Assembly: GCA_035556135.1 (NCBI GenBank)
Contig: DATMFO010000003.1
Location: forward strand, 1,178,001 to 1,242,000
DNA length: 64,000 nucleotides
DNA from: ZC4RG30 sp035556135
Lineage (GTDB): Bacteria > Pseudomonadota > Gammaproteobacteria > Steroidobacterales > Steroidobacteraceae
Direction: 5' to 3'
Positions 35,268 to 44,487 of the stretch are shown one piece after another. The position numbers and the translations under genes are program-made. The notes beneath the pieces were generated by a model, which was not told where the DNA came from, did no database searches, and was given only the letters and a program-made list of their open reading frames with translations. Positions within the stretch are counted from its first letter, which is position 1; each line of letters opens with the position of its first letter.

Positions 35268-36719
35268 TCAGGGTCGCCGCACCCTCAGGATCTGCATCGA
35301 GTTGGTGCCACCCTGCACGCCTGACAGCTCGCCCTTGGTGAGGATGATCTGGTCGCCCACGTCCACCAGCCCGCGCGAGAGCAGCTGGTCGAAGATGGAC
35401 TGGTACAGCTGCAGCGGCGACTCGTGCGTCACGTCGAACAGCACGGGATACACACCGCGGTACAGCGTGACGCGGCCGCGGGTCACTTCCTGGCGGGTGA
35501 TGGCGAAGATGGGGATGTCCACGCGCATGCGGCTCATCCACAGCGGCGTGAGGCCCGACTCGGTGAGCGCCACGATGGCCTTCGGATGCGTGTGCTGCGC
35601 GGTGAACATCACCGCCTTGGCGATGGCTTCCTCGGTGTTCGAGAACTCCCCGTCGGTGCGGCGCACGGTCTTGGAGTGGCCGATCTCGTAGCGCTCGGCG
35701 CCCAGGATCACCTCCGCCATGGCCTGCACGGCCTTCACCGGGTACTTGCCGGCGGCGGTCTCGGCCGACAGCATCACCGCATCGGTGCCGTCGAGCACGG
35801 CATTGGCCACGTCGCTCACCTCGGCACGCGTGGGCACCGGCTGGGTGATCATCGACTCCATCATCTGCGTGGCCGTGATCACGATGCGGTTGGCCGCCTG
35901 TGCCTGCGCAATGATGGTCTTCTGCATGCCGGTGAGGGCCGCATAACCCATCTCCACGCCCAGGTCACCGCGTGCAACCATCACGGCATCGGCCACGGTG
36001 AGGATGTCGCTGAGGTTGTCGATGGCCTCATGGCGCTCGATCTTGGCCACCATGTGCGCGGTGCCCTTCCACTTCTGCATCTCGGTGCGGGCGCGGCGGA
36101 TGTCGTTGGCATCGCGCGCGAATGACACCGCGAGGTAGTCCACGCGCATCTCGGCCGCGAGCTGGATGTACTCCAGGTCCTTGTCGGTGAGCGCGGGCGC
36201 CGAAAGACCGCCGCCCTGCTTGTTCAGTCCCTTGCGGTTCGACAGCTCGCCGCCGGCGCGGGTGACGCATTCCACGCGGGTGGCGGTGACCTCGGTCACC
36301 TCCAGCACGATGTAGCCATCGGCCAGCAGCAGCGTGTCGCCGGCGCGCACATCCTTCACCAGGTCCTTGTAGGCGCAGCCCACCTCGCGCTCGTTGCCGG
36401 CCGCGGGATCGAGCGCGATGTCCAGCGCGAAGGGCTGGCCTTCCTTCAGATCGACCTTGCCGTTCTGGAAGCTCTCGATGCGGATCTTGGGTCCGGAAAG
36501 ATCGGCCAGGATGCCCACCGACCGGCCGGCCTTCTCCGCCGCGGCACGGATGGCCAGGATGCGCCGCCGCTGCTCCTCCTTCCCGCCGTGCGAGAAATTG
36601 ATGCGCGCCACGTCAAGGCCCGCCTGCACCATGGCGGCCATCACGGCCGGGTCATCGGTGGCAGGGCCCAGCGTGCCAACGATCTTGGTGCGCCGCTTGA
36701 ATGCGTCCAGGTTGCTCAA
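35268..36719 (-). CDS. pyk: Pyruvate kinase
   Basis: A 483-residue enzyme that converts phosphoenolpyruvate and ADP to pyruvate and ATP. Clear family segments are RRTKIVGTLGPATDDP, VARINFSHGGKEEQ, MVARGDLGVEMGYAAL, ITATQMMESMI and AVMLSAETAAGKYP. The C-terminal domain ends in IILTKGELSGVQGGTNSMQI. It is the last gene of the tkt-gap-pgk-pyk operon and starts 3 bases after pgk. The usual E-T-A-A-G-K-Y-P allosteric-interface and catalytic lysine regions are intact. Confidence 0.97.
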   Translation of the reverse strand: MSNLDAFKRRTKIVGTLGPATDDPAVMAAMVQAGLDVARINFSHGGKEEQRRRILAIRAAAEKAGRSVGILADLSGPKIRIESFQNGKVDLKEGQPFALDIALDPAAGNEREVGCAYKDLVKDVRAGDTLLLADGYIVLEVTEVTATRVECVTRAGGELSNRKGLNKQGGGLSAPALTDKDLEYIQLAAEMRVDYLAVSFARDANDIRRARTEMQKWKGTAHMVAKIERHEAIDNLSDILTVADAVMVARGDLGVEMGYAALTGMQKTIIAQAQAANRIVITATQMMESMITQPVPTRAEVSDVANAVLDGTDAVMLSAETAAGKYPVKAVQAMAEVILGAERYEIGHSKTVRRTDGEFSNTEEAIAKAVMFTAQHTHPKAIVALTESGLTPLWMSRMRVDIPIFAITRQEVTRGRVTLYRGVYPVLFDVTHESPLQLYQSIFDQLLSRGLVDVGDQIILTKGELSGVQGGTNSMQILRVRRP

Positions 36720-36722
36720 ACT

Positions 36723-37904
36723 CTACCCCTTGGCTCGTTCCTCGAGCGCCGCCACCGCCGGCAGGCGTTTGCCTTCCACGAACTCGAGGAAGGCGCCGCC
36801 GCCGGTCGATATGTACGAAATACCTTCTTCCACGCCGTATTTCTCGATGGCGGCGAGGGTATCGCCACCACCGGCCAGCGAGAAGGCCTTGCTGCCCGCG
36901 ATGGCGCTGGCGATGGTGCGTGTGCCCTCGCCGAACTGGTCGAACTCGAACACGCCCACCGGGCCGTTCCACAGGACCGTGCCGGCATCGGCGATCAGCT
37001 TCGCCAGGCGCTCGGAGGTGTCGGGGCCGATGTCGAGGATGAGCTCGTTGGGGCGCACGTCATGGATGCCGCGCACGTCGGCATGCGCCGTGGCGGCAAA
37101 CTCGGTGGCCACCACCACGTCGGTGGGCAGCGGGATGTCGGCGCCACGCTCGCGAGCGCGCGCCATCAGCCGCCGGCAGGTGTCGAGCATTTCCATCTCG
37201 CACAGCGACTTGCCCACGTTCACGCCGGTGGCCGCCAGGAAGGTGTTGGCGATGCCGCCACCGACGACCAGCCGGTCCACCCTCTCCAGCAGCGCCTCCA
37301 GGATGGTGAGCTTGGTGCTCACCTTGGAGCCCGCGACAATCGCCACCAGCGGCCGTTTCGGCTGCTCAAGCGCGCGCTCGAGGGCATCGAGCTCACCCAC
37401 CAGCAGCGGGCCGGCGCAGGCCACTGGTGCGAAGCGCGCCACGCCATGCGTGGAGGCCTCGGCACGGTGTGCGGTGCCGAAGGCATCCATCACGAACACG
37501 TCGCAGAGCGCGGCCATGCGGCGGGCCAGCTCCTCGCTGTCCTTCTTCTCGCCCTTGTTGAAGCGCACGTTCTCGCACAGCACCACCTGGCCGGGCTGCA
37601 CGCTGATGGGCGCATCGAGCCAGTCGCGCACCAGCGGCACGTTGCGGCCCAGCAGCTCCGAGAGGCGCTTGGCCACCGGGGCCAGTGACAGCGTCACATC
37701 GAACTTGCCCTCCTCCGGCCGCCCCAGGTGCGACAGGAGGATCACGCGCGCACCCTTCTCCATCGCCAGCTGGATGGTTGGCAGCGAGGCGCGGATGCGC
37801 GCATCGCTGGTCACCACGCTGTCCTGCACCGGCACGTTGAGATCCTCGCGGATCAGCACGCGTTTGCCGGCCAAGTCCAGGTCGGCCATCTTGAGGACTT
37901 TCAT
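36723..37904 (-). CDS. pgk: Phosphoglycerate kinase
   Basis: A 393-residue enzyme for the 1,3-bisphosphoglycerate/3-phosphoglycerate step with ADP/ATP. The N-terminus has LAGKRVLIREDLNVPVQ, then ILLSHLGRPEEG, LLCENVRFNKGE-like (VVLCENVRFNKGE) and the C-terminal nucleotide site VLWNGPVGVFEF and SLAGGGDTLAAIEKYG. Most Pgk proteins end near 390 residues, as here. It lies 16 bases after gap and 3 bases before pyk. Confidence 0.97.
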   Translation of the reverse strand: MKVLKMADLDLAGKRVLIREDLNVPVQDSVVTSDARIRASLPTIQLAMEKGARVILLSHLGRPEEGKFDVTLSLAPVAKRLSELLGRNVPLVRDWLDAPISVQPGQVVLCENVRFNKGEKKDSEELARRMAALCDVFVMDAFGTAHRAEASTHGVARFAPVACAGPLLVGELDALERALEQPKRPLVAIVAGSKVSTKLTILEALLERVDRLVVGGGIANTFLAATGVNVGKSLCEMEMLDTCRRLMARARERGADIPLPTDVVVATEFAATAHADVRGIHDVRPNELILDIGPDTSERLAKLIADAGTVLWNGPVGVFEFDQFGEGTRTIASAIAGSKAFSLAGGGDTLAAIEKYGVEEGISYISTGGGAFLEFVEGKRLPAVAALEERAKG

Positions 37905-37920
37905 CGGCGTATCGCCCGGG

Positions 37921-38934
37921 CTACTTCGCCCGGCTCCAGGCCAGCGCCGTGTCGAGCATGCGGTTGGAGAAGCCCCACTCGTTGTCGTACCAGGAGCACA
38001 CCTTCACCAGGCTGCCGTCGATGATCTTGGTCAGCGTGGCGTCATAGGTGGAGGAAGCCGGATCGTGGTTGTAGTCGATCGACACCAGCGGGGCGTCGGT
38101 GTAGGCCAGCACGCCCTTCAGCGAACCGGCCGCGGCGTTCTTCACCAGCGTGTTGATCTCTTCCACCGTGGTGGCGCGCTTGGGCTTGAAGGTCAGGTCG
38201 ACCAGCGACACGTTGATGGTGGGCACGCGGATGGCGAAGCCGTCGAGCTTGCCCTTCAGCGTGGGCAGCACCAGGCCCACCGCGGCGGCGGCGCCGGTCT
38301 TGGTGGGAATCATCGACATGGTGGCCGAGCGGGCGCGGCGCAGGTCCTCGTGGTAGACGTCGGTGAGCACCTGGTCGTTGGTGTAGGCGTGCACCGTGGT
38401 CATCAGGCCCGACTCGATGCCGATGCCGTCGTTGAGCACCTTGGCCAGCGGCGCCAGGCAGTTGGTGGTGCACGAGGCATTCGACACCACCGTCATGGCG
38501 GAGGTGAGCGTGTCGTGGTTCACGCCATAGACCACGGTGCCATCGACGTCGCTGCCGCCCGGGGCGGAGATCAGTACGCGCTTCGCGCCGCCGGCCAGGT
38601 GCGCCTGCGCCTTGGCCTTGCTGGTGAAGATGCCGGTGCACTCGAACACCACATCCACGCCGAGCTGGCCCCAGGGCAGCTTCGAGGGATCACGCTCGGA
38701 GAGCACCTTGATGCGATCGCCGTTCACGACGATCGAGTCGCCCTCCACGGCCACCGTGCCGTTGAACTTGCCGTGCGCCGTGTCGTAGCGCGTCAGGTGC
38801 GCGTTGGTGTTGGCATTGCCCAGGTCGTTGATCGCAACGATCTGGATGTCACTGGTGCGCTTTGCCTCGTAGAGTGCGCGCAGGATGTTGCGGCCAATGC
38901 GCCCGTAACCGTTGATGCCTACCTTGATCGCCAT
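37921..38934 (-). CDS. gap: Glyceraldehyde-3-phosphate dehydrogenase
   Basis: A 337-residue type I enzyme with the N-terminal NAD-binding motif VGINGYGRIGRNILRAL, the catalytic C155 in SNASCTTNCLAPL and the C-terminal WYDNEWGFSNRMLD. Residue context VAINDLGNANTNAHLTRYD contains the adenine-ribose region and favours NAD use, but cofactor choice is not certain. The gene follows tkt by 29 bases. Confidence 0.97.
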   Translation of the reverse strand: MAIKVGINGYGRIGRNILRALYEAKRTSDIQIVAINDLGNANTNAHLTRYDTAHGKFNGTVAVEGDSIVVNGDRIKVLSERDPSKLPWGQLGVDVVFECTGIFTSKAKAQAHLAGGAKRVLISAPGGSDVDGTVVYGVNHDTLTSAMTVVSNASCTTNCLAPLAKVLNDGIGIESGLMTTVHAYTNDQVLTDVYHEDLRRARSATMSMIPTKTGAAAAVGLVLPTLKGKLDGFAIRVPTINVSLVDLTFKPKRATTVEEINTLVKNAAAGSLKGVLAYTDAPLVSIDYNHDPASSTYDATLTKIIDGSLVKVCSWYDNEWGFSNRMLDTALAWSRAK

Positions 38935-38963
38935 GGTGTTCTTCCTTTACTGGGGACTTGCTG

Positions 38964-40967
38964 TCAGAGAATTTCCTGCACGGCCTGCTGCACACGTTCG
39001 CTGGTGAGGCCGAAGTGCCTGTAGAGGTCTGCCGCCTTGCCGGAGGCGCCGAAGCCGTCGATGCCGAGCACGCGGCCCGCGGTGCCGACGTACTTCCACC
39101 AGGACAGCGTGGCGCCGGCCTCGATGGCCACGCGGCGCGTCACCGCGGCGGGCAGCACCGATTCGCGATAGGCCGCATCCTGGCGGTCGAAGGTGTCGGT
39201 GCTGGGCATCGACACCAGCCGCACGCGGCGTCCGGCTGCATTGAGCGCGTTGACCGCCGTTGCAGCGATGGAGACTTCAGAACCGGTGGCCATCACGATG
39301 GCCTCGGGCGCACCGCCTGCCGGCTCGATCAGCGTGTAGCCGCCGCGGGCGATGTTCAGGCCCTGCTCGCGCGTGCGCGGCATCTGCGGCAGCGCCTGGC
39401 GCGTGAGCACCAGCGTGGTGGGGCCGTCGGTGCGACCGATGGCCGCGGCCCAGGACACCGCCGTCTCCAGGGCATCCGCCGGGCGCCACAGCGACAGGTT
39501 GGGCATGGCGCGCAGCGAGGCCAGGTGCTCGATGGGCTGGTGCGTGGGACCATCCTCGCCGAGGCCGATGGAATCGTGCGTGTAGACCAGGATCACGCCC
39601 AGCTTCATCAGCGCCGCCATGCGCACCGCGTTGCGCGCGTAGTCGCTGAACACCAGGAAGGTGCCGGCGTAGGGGCGGAAGCCTCCATGCAGCACCAGGC
39701 CGTTCATCACTGCGGTCATGCCGAACTCGCGCACGCCGTAATAGATGTAGTTGCCCGCCGCATCCGCGGCCGTGACGCCCTTTGAATCCTTGCGCCAGGT
39801 GTTGACCGAACCGGTGAGGTCGGCCGATCCGCCAACCAGCTCGCCCAGCGACGGGCCGATGGCATTGAGCACCACCTGCGATGAAGCGCGCGTGGCCTGC
39901 GGGGCATTCACCGCCAGCGCGGCTTCCAGGCCACGATGCGCGATGGCGTCGAAATCGGCGGGCAGTTCGCCGGCGAGGCGGCGCTTGAGTTCGCGCGCCA
40001 GGTCGGGGAATTCCTTTTCATACGCGGCGAGGCGGTCATTCCATGCCTTCTGCGCGGCGCCACCACGGGCCTTCTGGTCCCAGGCCTGGCGCACGGGTGC
40101 GGGAATCTCGAAGGGCGCGGCGGTCCAGCCCAGCCTGGTGCGCGTGGCGGCCACTTCATCCACACCCAGCGCCTCGCCATGCGTGGACTTGCTGCCCGCC
40201 TTGTTGGGTGCGCCCCAGCCGATCACGGTGCGGCAGCAGATCAGCACCGGCTTGTCGGTGCCCTTCAGCGCTTGTTCGATGGCGGCGGCCACGGCGGCCG
40301 CATCGTGGCCATCCACGTTGCGGATGACCTTCCAGCCATAGGACTCGAAGCGCGCGGGCGTGTCATCGCCGCACCAGCCCTTCACGTCGCCATCGATGGA
40401 AATGCCGTTGTCGTCGAAGAAGGCGACGAGCTTGCCCAGCTTCAGCGTGCCGGCCAGCGAGCACACCTCGTGCGAGATGCCCTCCATCATGCAGCCGTCG
40501 CCGAGGAACACCCAGGTGCGGTGGTCGACGATGTCGTGGCCGGGACGGTTGAACTGTGCGGCGAGCATTTTCTCGGCCAGCGCCATGCCCACGGCATTGG
40601 CAATGCCCTGCCCCAGCGGACCGGTGGTGGTCTCGATGCCCAGGTGCGGCTCGCGCTCCGGATGACCCGCGGTGTGCGAACCGAGCTGGCGGAACTTGCG
40701 CAGGTCGTCGATCGACAGCGGATAGCCGGTGAGATGCAGCAGCGAGTACAGCAGCATCGAGGCATGGCCATTGGACAGGACGAACCTGTCGCGATCCGGC
40801 CACTGTGGATCGGCGGGGTTGTGCCTGAGATAGTCACGCCACAGCACCTCCGCGATATCCGCCATGCCCATTGGAGCGCCTGGATGTCCGGAGTTGGCCT
40901 GTTGGACGGCATCCATGGACAGGGCCCGGATGGCATTGGCGAGATCGCGGCGGTTTGGTGTGCTCAA
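38964..40967 (-). CDS. tkt: Transketolase
   Basis: A 667-residue thiamine-diphosphate enzyme of the pentose-phosphate pathway. I place the start at a TTG (40965-40967). It gives M-STPNRRDLANAIRALSMDA, aligning closely with the E. coli start, while the upstream ATG at 41099 would add 44 residues with no family match and run into the divergent leader. Motifs: SGHPGAPMGMADIAEVLWRD, the ThDP site GDGCMMEGISHEVCSLAG, and the transketolase motif GEDGPTHQPIEHLASLRAMP. It heads an operon with gap, pgk and pyk. No aldolase gene follows, unlike in many proteobacteria. Confidence 0.95.
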   Translation of the reverse strand: MSTPNRRDLANAIRALSMDAVQQANSGHPGAPMGMADIAEVLWRDYLRHNPADPQWPDRDRFVLSNGHASMLLYSLLHLTGYPLSIDDLRKFRQLGSHTAGHPEREPHLGIETTTGPLGQGIANAVGMALAEKMLAAQFNRPGHDIVDHRTWVFLGDGCMMEGISHEVCSLAGTLKLGKLVAFFDDNGISIDGDVKGWCGDDTPARFESYGWKVIRNVDGHDAAAVAAAIEQALKGTDKPVLICCRTVIGWGAPNKAGSKSTHGEALGVDEVAATRTRLGWTAAPFEIPAPVRQAWDQKARGGAAQKAWNDRLAAYEKEFPDLARELKRRLAGELPADFDAIAHRGLEAALAVNAPQATRASSQVVLNAIGPSLGELVGGSADLTGSVNTWRKDSKGVTAADAAGNYIYYGVREFGMTAVMNGLVLHGGFRPYAGTFLVFSDYARNAVRMAALMKLGVILVYTHDSIGLGEDGPTHQPIEHLASLRAMPNLSLWRPADALETAVSWAAAIGRTDGPTTLVLTRQALPQMPRTREQGLNIARGGYTLIEPAGGAPEAIVMATGSEVSIAATAVNALNAAGRRVRLVSMPSTDTFDRQDAAYRESVLPAAVTRRVAIEAGATLSWWKYVGTAGRVLGIDGFGASGKAADLYRHFGLTSERVQQAVQEIL

Positions 40968-41006
40968 AGTGACTTGGAATCCGTTAAAGGGCGTTGTGAG
41001 GAGTCG

Positions 41007-41022
41007 CGCATTTTCCAATGCG
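41007..41022. promoter_or_regulatory. Perfect inverted repeat in the tkt leader
   Basis: CGCATT-TTCC-AATGCG is a perfect 6-bp stem with a 4-base loop, 40-55 bases upstream of the tkt start. The 173-base region between tkt and the divergent phosphodiesterase gene (40968-41140) holds no supported gene. The repeat could be an operator half-site pair or an mRNA hairpin. It is short enough to be chance. Confidence 0.3.
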
Positions 41023-41140
41023 GAGGGGCGCACCGCAAATCGGCAGGCGACTTCATTCACTTTTCGGTCAGGCCCATCCACGTACATTACCCACAGCACC
41101 GTAAAACGCGGCCCAAGGGTGGCCCAAGCGACTGAAAGAC

Positions 41141-41908
41141 TTGACTAAATCCACTATCCAGCTGATCCAGCTCACCGACCAGCACCTGTTTGGCGATCCC
41201 GCGCGCGCATTGCGCGGCGTGCCCACCCTGCCAGCCCTGCGCGCGACACTGACTGCCGCGCGCAGCGAGCTGGATGCCTGCGACGCCATCCTGGCCACCG
41301 GCGACCTGGTGCAGGACGACGCGGGCGGTTACGCGCATTTCCGCACCGAAATGGGCCAGCCCGGCCGTCCGGTGCTCTGCCTGCCCGGCAACCACGATGA
41401 CGTGCCGGCCATGCGCGCGGCGCTGGCACAGCCGCCTTTCCAGTGCGGCGGCACCTGGGATGCCGGCAACTGGCGAGTGATCCTGCTCGACAGCACCATT
41501 CCCGGCGAGACTGCCGGGCACCTGGGTGCTGGCGAGATGCGCCTGCTGGAACAGGCGCTCACGGCCGCGCGCGACCGCCACGCGCTGGTGTGCCTGCACC
41601 ATCACCCGGTGCCCATGCACAGCCGCTGGCTGGATGGCGTGGGCCTCGGCAACGGCGAGGAATTCCTTGCGCTGCTGGGCCGTTTCGCCAATGTGCGGGG
41701 CGTGGTGTTCGGTCATGTGCACCAGGCCTACGACGAAACGCACCGGGGCGTGCGGCTGATCGGCACACCCTCGACCTGCTCGCAGTTCAGACCGCACTCG
41801 GATGATTTCGCGCTGGATGAGCGGCCGCCGGGCTGGCGCTCGCTCACGCTGCATGCCGACGGCCGGCTCGACACCACCCTGCACTGGCTGGCCGGCTGGC
41901 GCGGCTGA
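41141..41908 (+). CDS. cpdA: CpdA-like metallophosphoesterase (possible 3',5'-cAMP phosphodiesterase)
   Basis: A 255-residue class III phosphodiesterase fold. Metal ligands are seen in order: D13/H15 (LTDQHL), ATGDLVQDD, LPGNHDDVP, LHHHPVPMH and VFGHVHQAYD. This is the full CpdA/Icc set. CpdA hydrolyses cAMP in the cytoplasm, but related enzymes act on other phosphodiesters. The frame begins with TTG at 41141 (M-TKSTIQLIQL); no ATG is available before the first metal motif. The gene is divergent from tkt and convergent with the LON-domain gene. Confidence 0.88.
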   Translation: MTKSTIQLIQLTDQHLFGDPARALRGVPTLPALRATLTAARSELDACDAILATGDLVQDDAGGYAHFRTEMGQPGRPVLCLPGNHDDVPAMRAALAQPPFQCGGTWDAGNWRVILLDSTIPGETAGHLGAGEMRLLEQALTAARDRHALVCLHHHPVPMHSRWLDGVGLGNGEEFLALLGRFANVRGVVFGHVHQAYDETHRGVRLIGTPSTCSQFRPHSDDFALDERPPGWRSLTLHADGRLDTTLHWLAGWRG

Positions 41909-41914
41909 AACAGT

Positions 41915-42496
41915 TCAGTCGCTGTTGCGCAGCTGCTCGATCAGTTCGAGCCGGCGGCGCGCGCCGTCGGTTTCGAGGATCTTCTGCCGCAGCTCGGCCG
42001 GCACCGGCAGCAGCTGGCCCAGATGGCCGCCCACCCACAGTGCATCGTGCAGGCGCGGCACGCCGGCCGGGTATTCATCGCCCAGGTCGGCCAGCGCGCG
42101 CGTGAGTGCGGCGGTGAGCTCGGGGAACTCCTCCACCGACAGTGGTTCCGGAGCATCATCGATCCATTCCACATCGGCTACATGCAGCCCATCCGGCTGG
42201 ATGTCCTGGCGCAGGATGCGGAATCGGCGCTCACCGCGCGCGACGATCTTCAGGAGGCCATCGGGCAGCTGGTCGAAATCGGCCACGCGGGCCCAGGTGC
42301 CCACTTCCGCCATTTCGGTGATCGCGCCCACCTCGCCGCCGGTGCGGATCAGCACCACGCCGAAACCGGAATCCTCGCGCATCACGCGGCGGATCATGTC
42401 CAGGTAGCGGGTCTCGAAGATGCGCAGCGGCAGCAGCCCCTGCGGGAACAGCACGGTGCGCAGCGGGAACAGGGCGATGCGCACGGCGATCTTCAC
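41915..42496 (-). CDS. LON-substrate-binding-domain protein without protease domain
   Basis: A 193-residue protein that matches only the N-terminal domain of Lon (IALFPLRTVLFPQGLLPLRI, FETRYLDMIRRVMRED, then a beta-rich body and a helical tail). AAA+ and peptidase domains are absent. Such stand-alone LON-domain proteins are common in proteobacteria, and their function is not firmly known; protein binding is likely. The start overlaps the end of mpl by 4 bases (42493-42496). Confidence 0.85.
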   Translation of the reverse strand: MKIAVRIALFPLRTVLFPQGLLPLRIFETRYLDMIRRVMREDSGFGVVLIRTGGEVGAITEMAEVGTWARVADFDQLPDGLLKIVARGERRFRILRQDIQPDGLHVADVEWIDDAPEPLSVEEFPELTAALTRALADLGDEYPAGVPRLHDALWVGGHLGQLLPVPAELRQKILETDGARRRLELIEQLRNSD

Positions 42497-43863
42497 CTGC
42501 GCTTTCCCAGGGCGGTGAGCAGCCGCTGGTGCAGGCCGCCGAAACCACCATTGCTCATGATGAGCACGTGGTCACCGGCGGTGAGGTCGCGCTCCAGTCG
42601 TGCCAGCAGCGCATCGACCGAAGGCTCTGTGGCGGCGCGCGGGCCGAGCGCGCCAGCCACGGCGCCGGCGTCCCACCCCAGGTCAGGCGGGGCGAAGAGA
42701 TACACGGCATCGGCTCCGGCCAGTGCCGGCGCCAGGGTGTCCTTGTGCACGCCCATGCGCATGGTGTTGGATCGGGCCTCCAGCACGGCCACCAGCCGTG
42801 CCTTGCCGATACTACGCCTCAGCCCCTCGATGGTCGTGGTGATTGCCGTGGGGTGGTGCGCGAAGTCATCGTAGATGCGGATGCCGGCGGCCTCGCCCGT
42901 GAGCTCCATGCGCCGGCGCACGCCCCTGAAGGCGCCCAGTGCCTCGATGGCCGCCTGCACCGGAACGCCGGCATGTCGCGCGGCGGCGACGGCCGCCAGC
43001 GCGTTGTCCACGTTGTGGGCGCCGAGCATGTTCCACGCCACCTCGCCCTCGGACACACCATCGCAGAGCACCTCGAAGCGCGAGTGGTCGGCACCAGGAA
43101 TGCGCGCGGTCCAGCGGGCAGCATTGCCGCCCGCCTGGGCGAAGCCCTCGCGCGGCGTCCAGCAGCCCCGCGCGATCACGTCATCGAGATTGGCGTCGGC
43201 CGCGTTGTGCACGACCAGGCCGCTGCCGGGCACGATGCGCAGCAGGTGGCTGAACTGCCGCTTGATCGACTCCAGGTCCTGGTAGATGTCGGCGTGGTCG
43301 AACTCGAGGTTGTTGAGGATCAGCGTACGCGGGTGGTAGTGGACGAACTTCGCGCGCTTGTCGAAGAACGCGGTGTCGTATTCGTCGGCCTCGATCACGA
43401 AGAAGCGGGCGGATCCCAGCCGCGCGCTCACGTCGAAATTCCCCGGCACGCCGCCGATCAGGAAGCCGGGATCCAGCCCCGCGTGGTCCAGGATGTGCGC
43501 CAGCATGCTGGTGGTGGTGGTCTTGCCATGCGTGCCGGCCACGGCCAGCACCCAGCGATCCCCCAGCACGGTGCGCGACAGCCATTCCGGCCCCGAGGCG
43601 TAGGGAATGCCGCGTTCCAGCAGCGCTTCGACCACGGGCTTGCCGCGCGACATCACATTGCCCACCACCACCACGTCGGGCGCGGGATCCAGCTGCGCGG
43701 CATCGAAGCCCTGCACGATCTGGATGCCGAGGGCTTCCAGCTGCGTGCTCATCGGCGGATAGACGTTCTGGTCGGAGCCGGTGACCCGGTGTCCGGCCGC
43801 GCGCGCGATCGCCGCGATGCCGCCCATGAAGGTGCCGCAGATGCCGAGGATATGGACGTGCAT
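42493..43863 (-). CDS. mpl: Mpl, UDP-MurNAc:L-Ala-gamma-D-Glu-meso-DAP ligase
   Basis: A 456-residue Mur ligase that re-attaches recycled murein tripeptide to UDP-MurNAc. I chose the ATG at 43863, which gives MHVHILGICGTFMGGIA, the typical Mpl N-terminus; the open frame upstream is a shadow of another gene. The ATP loop is AGTHGKTTTTSML (near residue 112), followed by EADEYDTAFFDKRAKF, LEFDHADIY and the C-terminal motif YDDFAHHPTAI with RSNTMRMG. It marks a murein-recycling pathway in a Gram-negative cell wall. Confidence 0.95.
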   Translation of the reverse strand: MHVHILGICGTFMGGIAAIARAAGHRVTGSDQNVYPPMSTQLEALGIQIVQGFDAAQLDPAPDVVVVGNVMSRGKPVVEALLERGIPYASGPEWLSRTVLGDRWVLAVAGTHGKTTTTSMLAHILDHAGLDPGFLIGGVPGNFDVSARLGSARFFVIEADEYDTAFFDKRAKFVHYHPRTLILNNLEFDHADIYQDLESIKRQFSHLLRIVPGSGLVVHNAADANLDDVIARGCWTPREGFAQAGGNAARWTARIPGADHSRFEVLCDGVSEGEVAWNMLGAHNVDNALAAVAAARHAGVPVQAAIEALGAFRGVRRRMELTGEAAGIRIYDDFAHHPTAITTTIEGLRRSIGKARLVAVLEARSNTMRMGVHKDTLAPALAGADAVYLFAPPDLGWDAGAVAGALGPRAATEPSVDALLARLERDLTAGDHVLIMSNGGFGGLHQRLLTALGKRR

Positions 43864-43886
43864 GCCGTTTACCGCGTTGCGATCGG

Positions 43887-44447
43887 TCAGGTGGGAGCTG
43901 GTGTGTCGATGGGCGGAAAGACGCTCAGCACCACCAGCAGCGTGGCGATCTGGATGCCGATGAGCAGGAACAGGCAGGCGAGCATCGGGTAGTTCGTCGC
44001 GGAGCGCAGGATGCGCGAGCCAACGACCAGCAGCCACACGGCGATCACCGCAGAGACCAGCAGCGCCGGCCCCTGCATCACCGGATCTTCCTGGTACGTG
44101 ACCAGCAGCCACCGCGCGGCATACAGGACCGGTGCCATCACCAGCTGCACGCCGAAGAGCGCAGTGGAAGTCTGCAGGAAGCGCTCGGGAAACCCGGCCA
44201 TGCGCAGGATCAGGAACACGCCCAGCAACATCACGCCCAGTTCCAGTGCCACCGCCAGCAACGGGCTGTCGGCCCGCTGCTGGTCGGGGATCGACAGCAC
44301 CAGCAGGCCCAGCAATACCTGGCCCACCAGCACGCCGGCCAGCAAGGCTCCGGAGGCAGGCACATCCTCCGGCCCCTTGCGGAATCGCAGGATGCCGACG
44401 AAAGCCTCGAGGGCTGCGGCGAAAACGGAACGGGAAGGAGCGTTCAA
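43887..44447 (-). CDS. Integral membrane protein of unknown function, Yip1-like topology
   Basis: A 186-residue protein with a cytoplasmic N-terminus containing a short amphipathic stretch (AALEAFVGILRFRKGPEDVP) and five hydrophobic helices at about 34-52, 65-82, 98-112, 128-145 and 155-175. The layout resembles small Yip1-type proteins, but I see no residue signature that proves it. It lies 23 bases upstream of mpl on the same strand and may be co-transcribed. It is divergent from rnd with 40 bases between starts. Confidence 0.65.
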   Translation of the reverse strand: MNAPSRSVFAAALEAFVGILRFRKGPEDVPASGALLAGVLVGQVLLGLLVLSIPDQQRADSPLLAVALELGVMLLGVFLILRMAGFPERFLQTSTALFGVQLVMAPVLYAARWLLVTYQEDPVMQGPALLVSAVIAVWLLVVGSRILRSATNYPMLACLFLLIGIQIATLLVVLSVFPPIDTPAPT

Positions 44448-44487
44448 GACGAATGTTCCGGCGAATCAAGTAAGCTTGGGATTCTAC

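Noticed and set aside
36394..39024. An 876-codon open frame on the plus strand opposite pyk, pgk and gap
   Set aside because: It lies wholly antisense to three clearly conserved glycolytic genes. Long antisense frames are expected in such GC-rich coding DNA, and its translation shows no domain or usable start context.
43864..44469. N-terminal extension of about 200 residues on Mpl
   Set aside because: The upstream frame is antisense to nothing conserved but overlaps the coding frame of the membrane protein. The Mpl family start MHVHILGICGT begins exactly at 43863.
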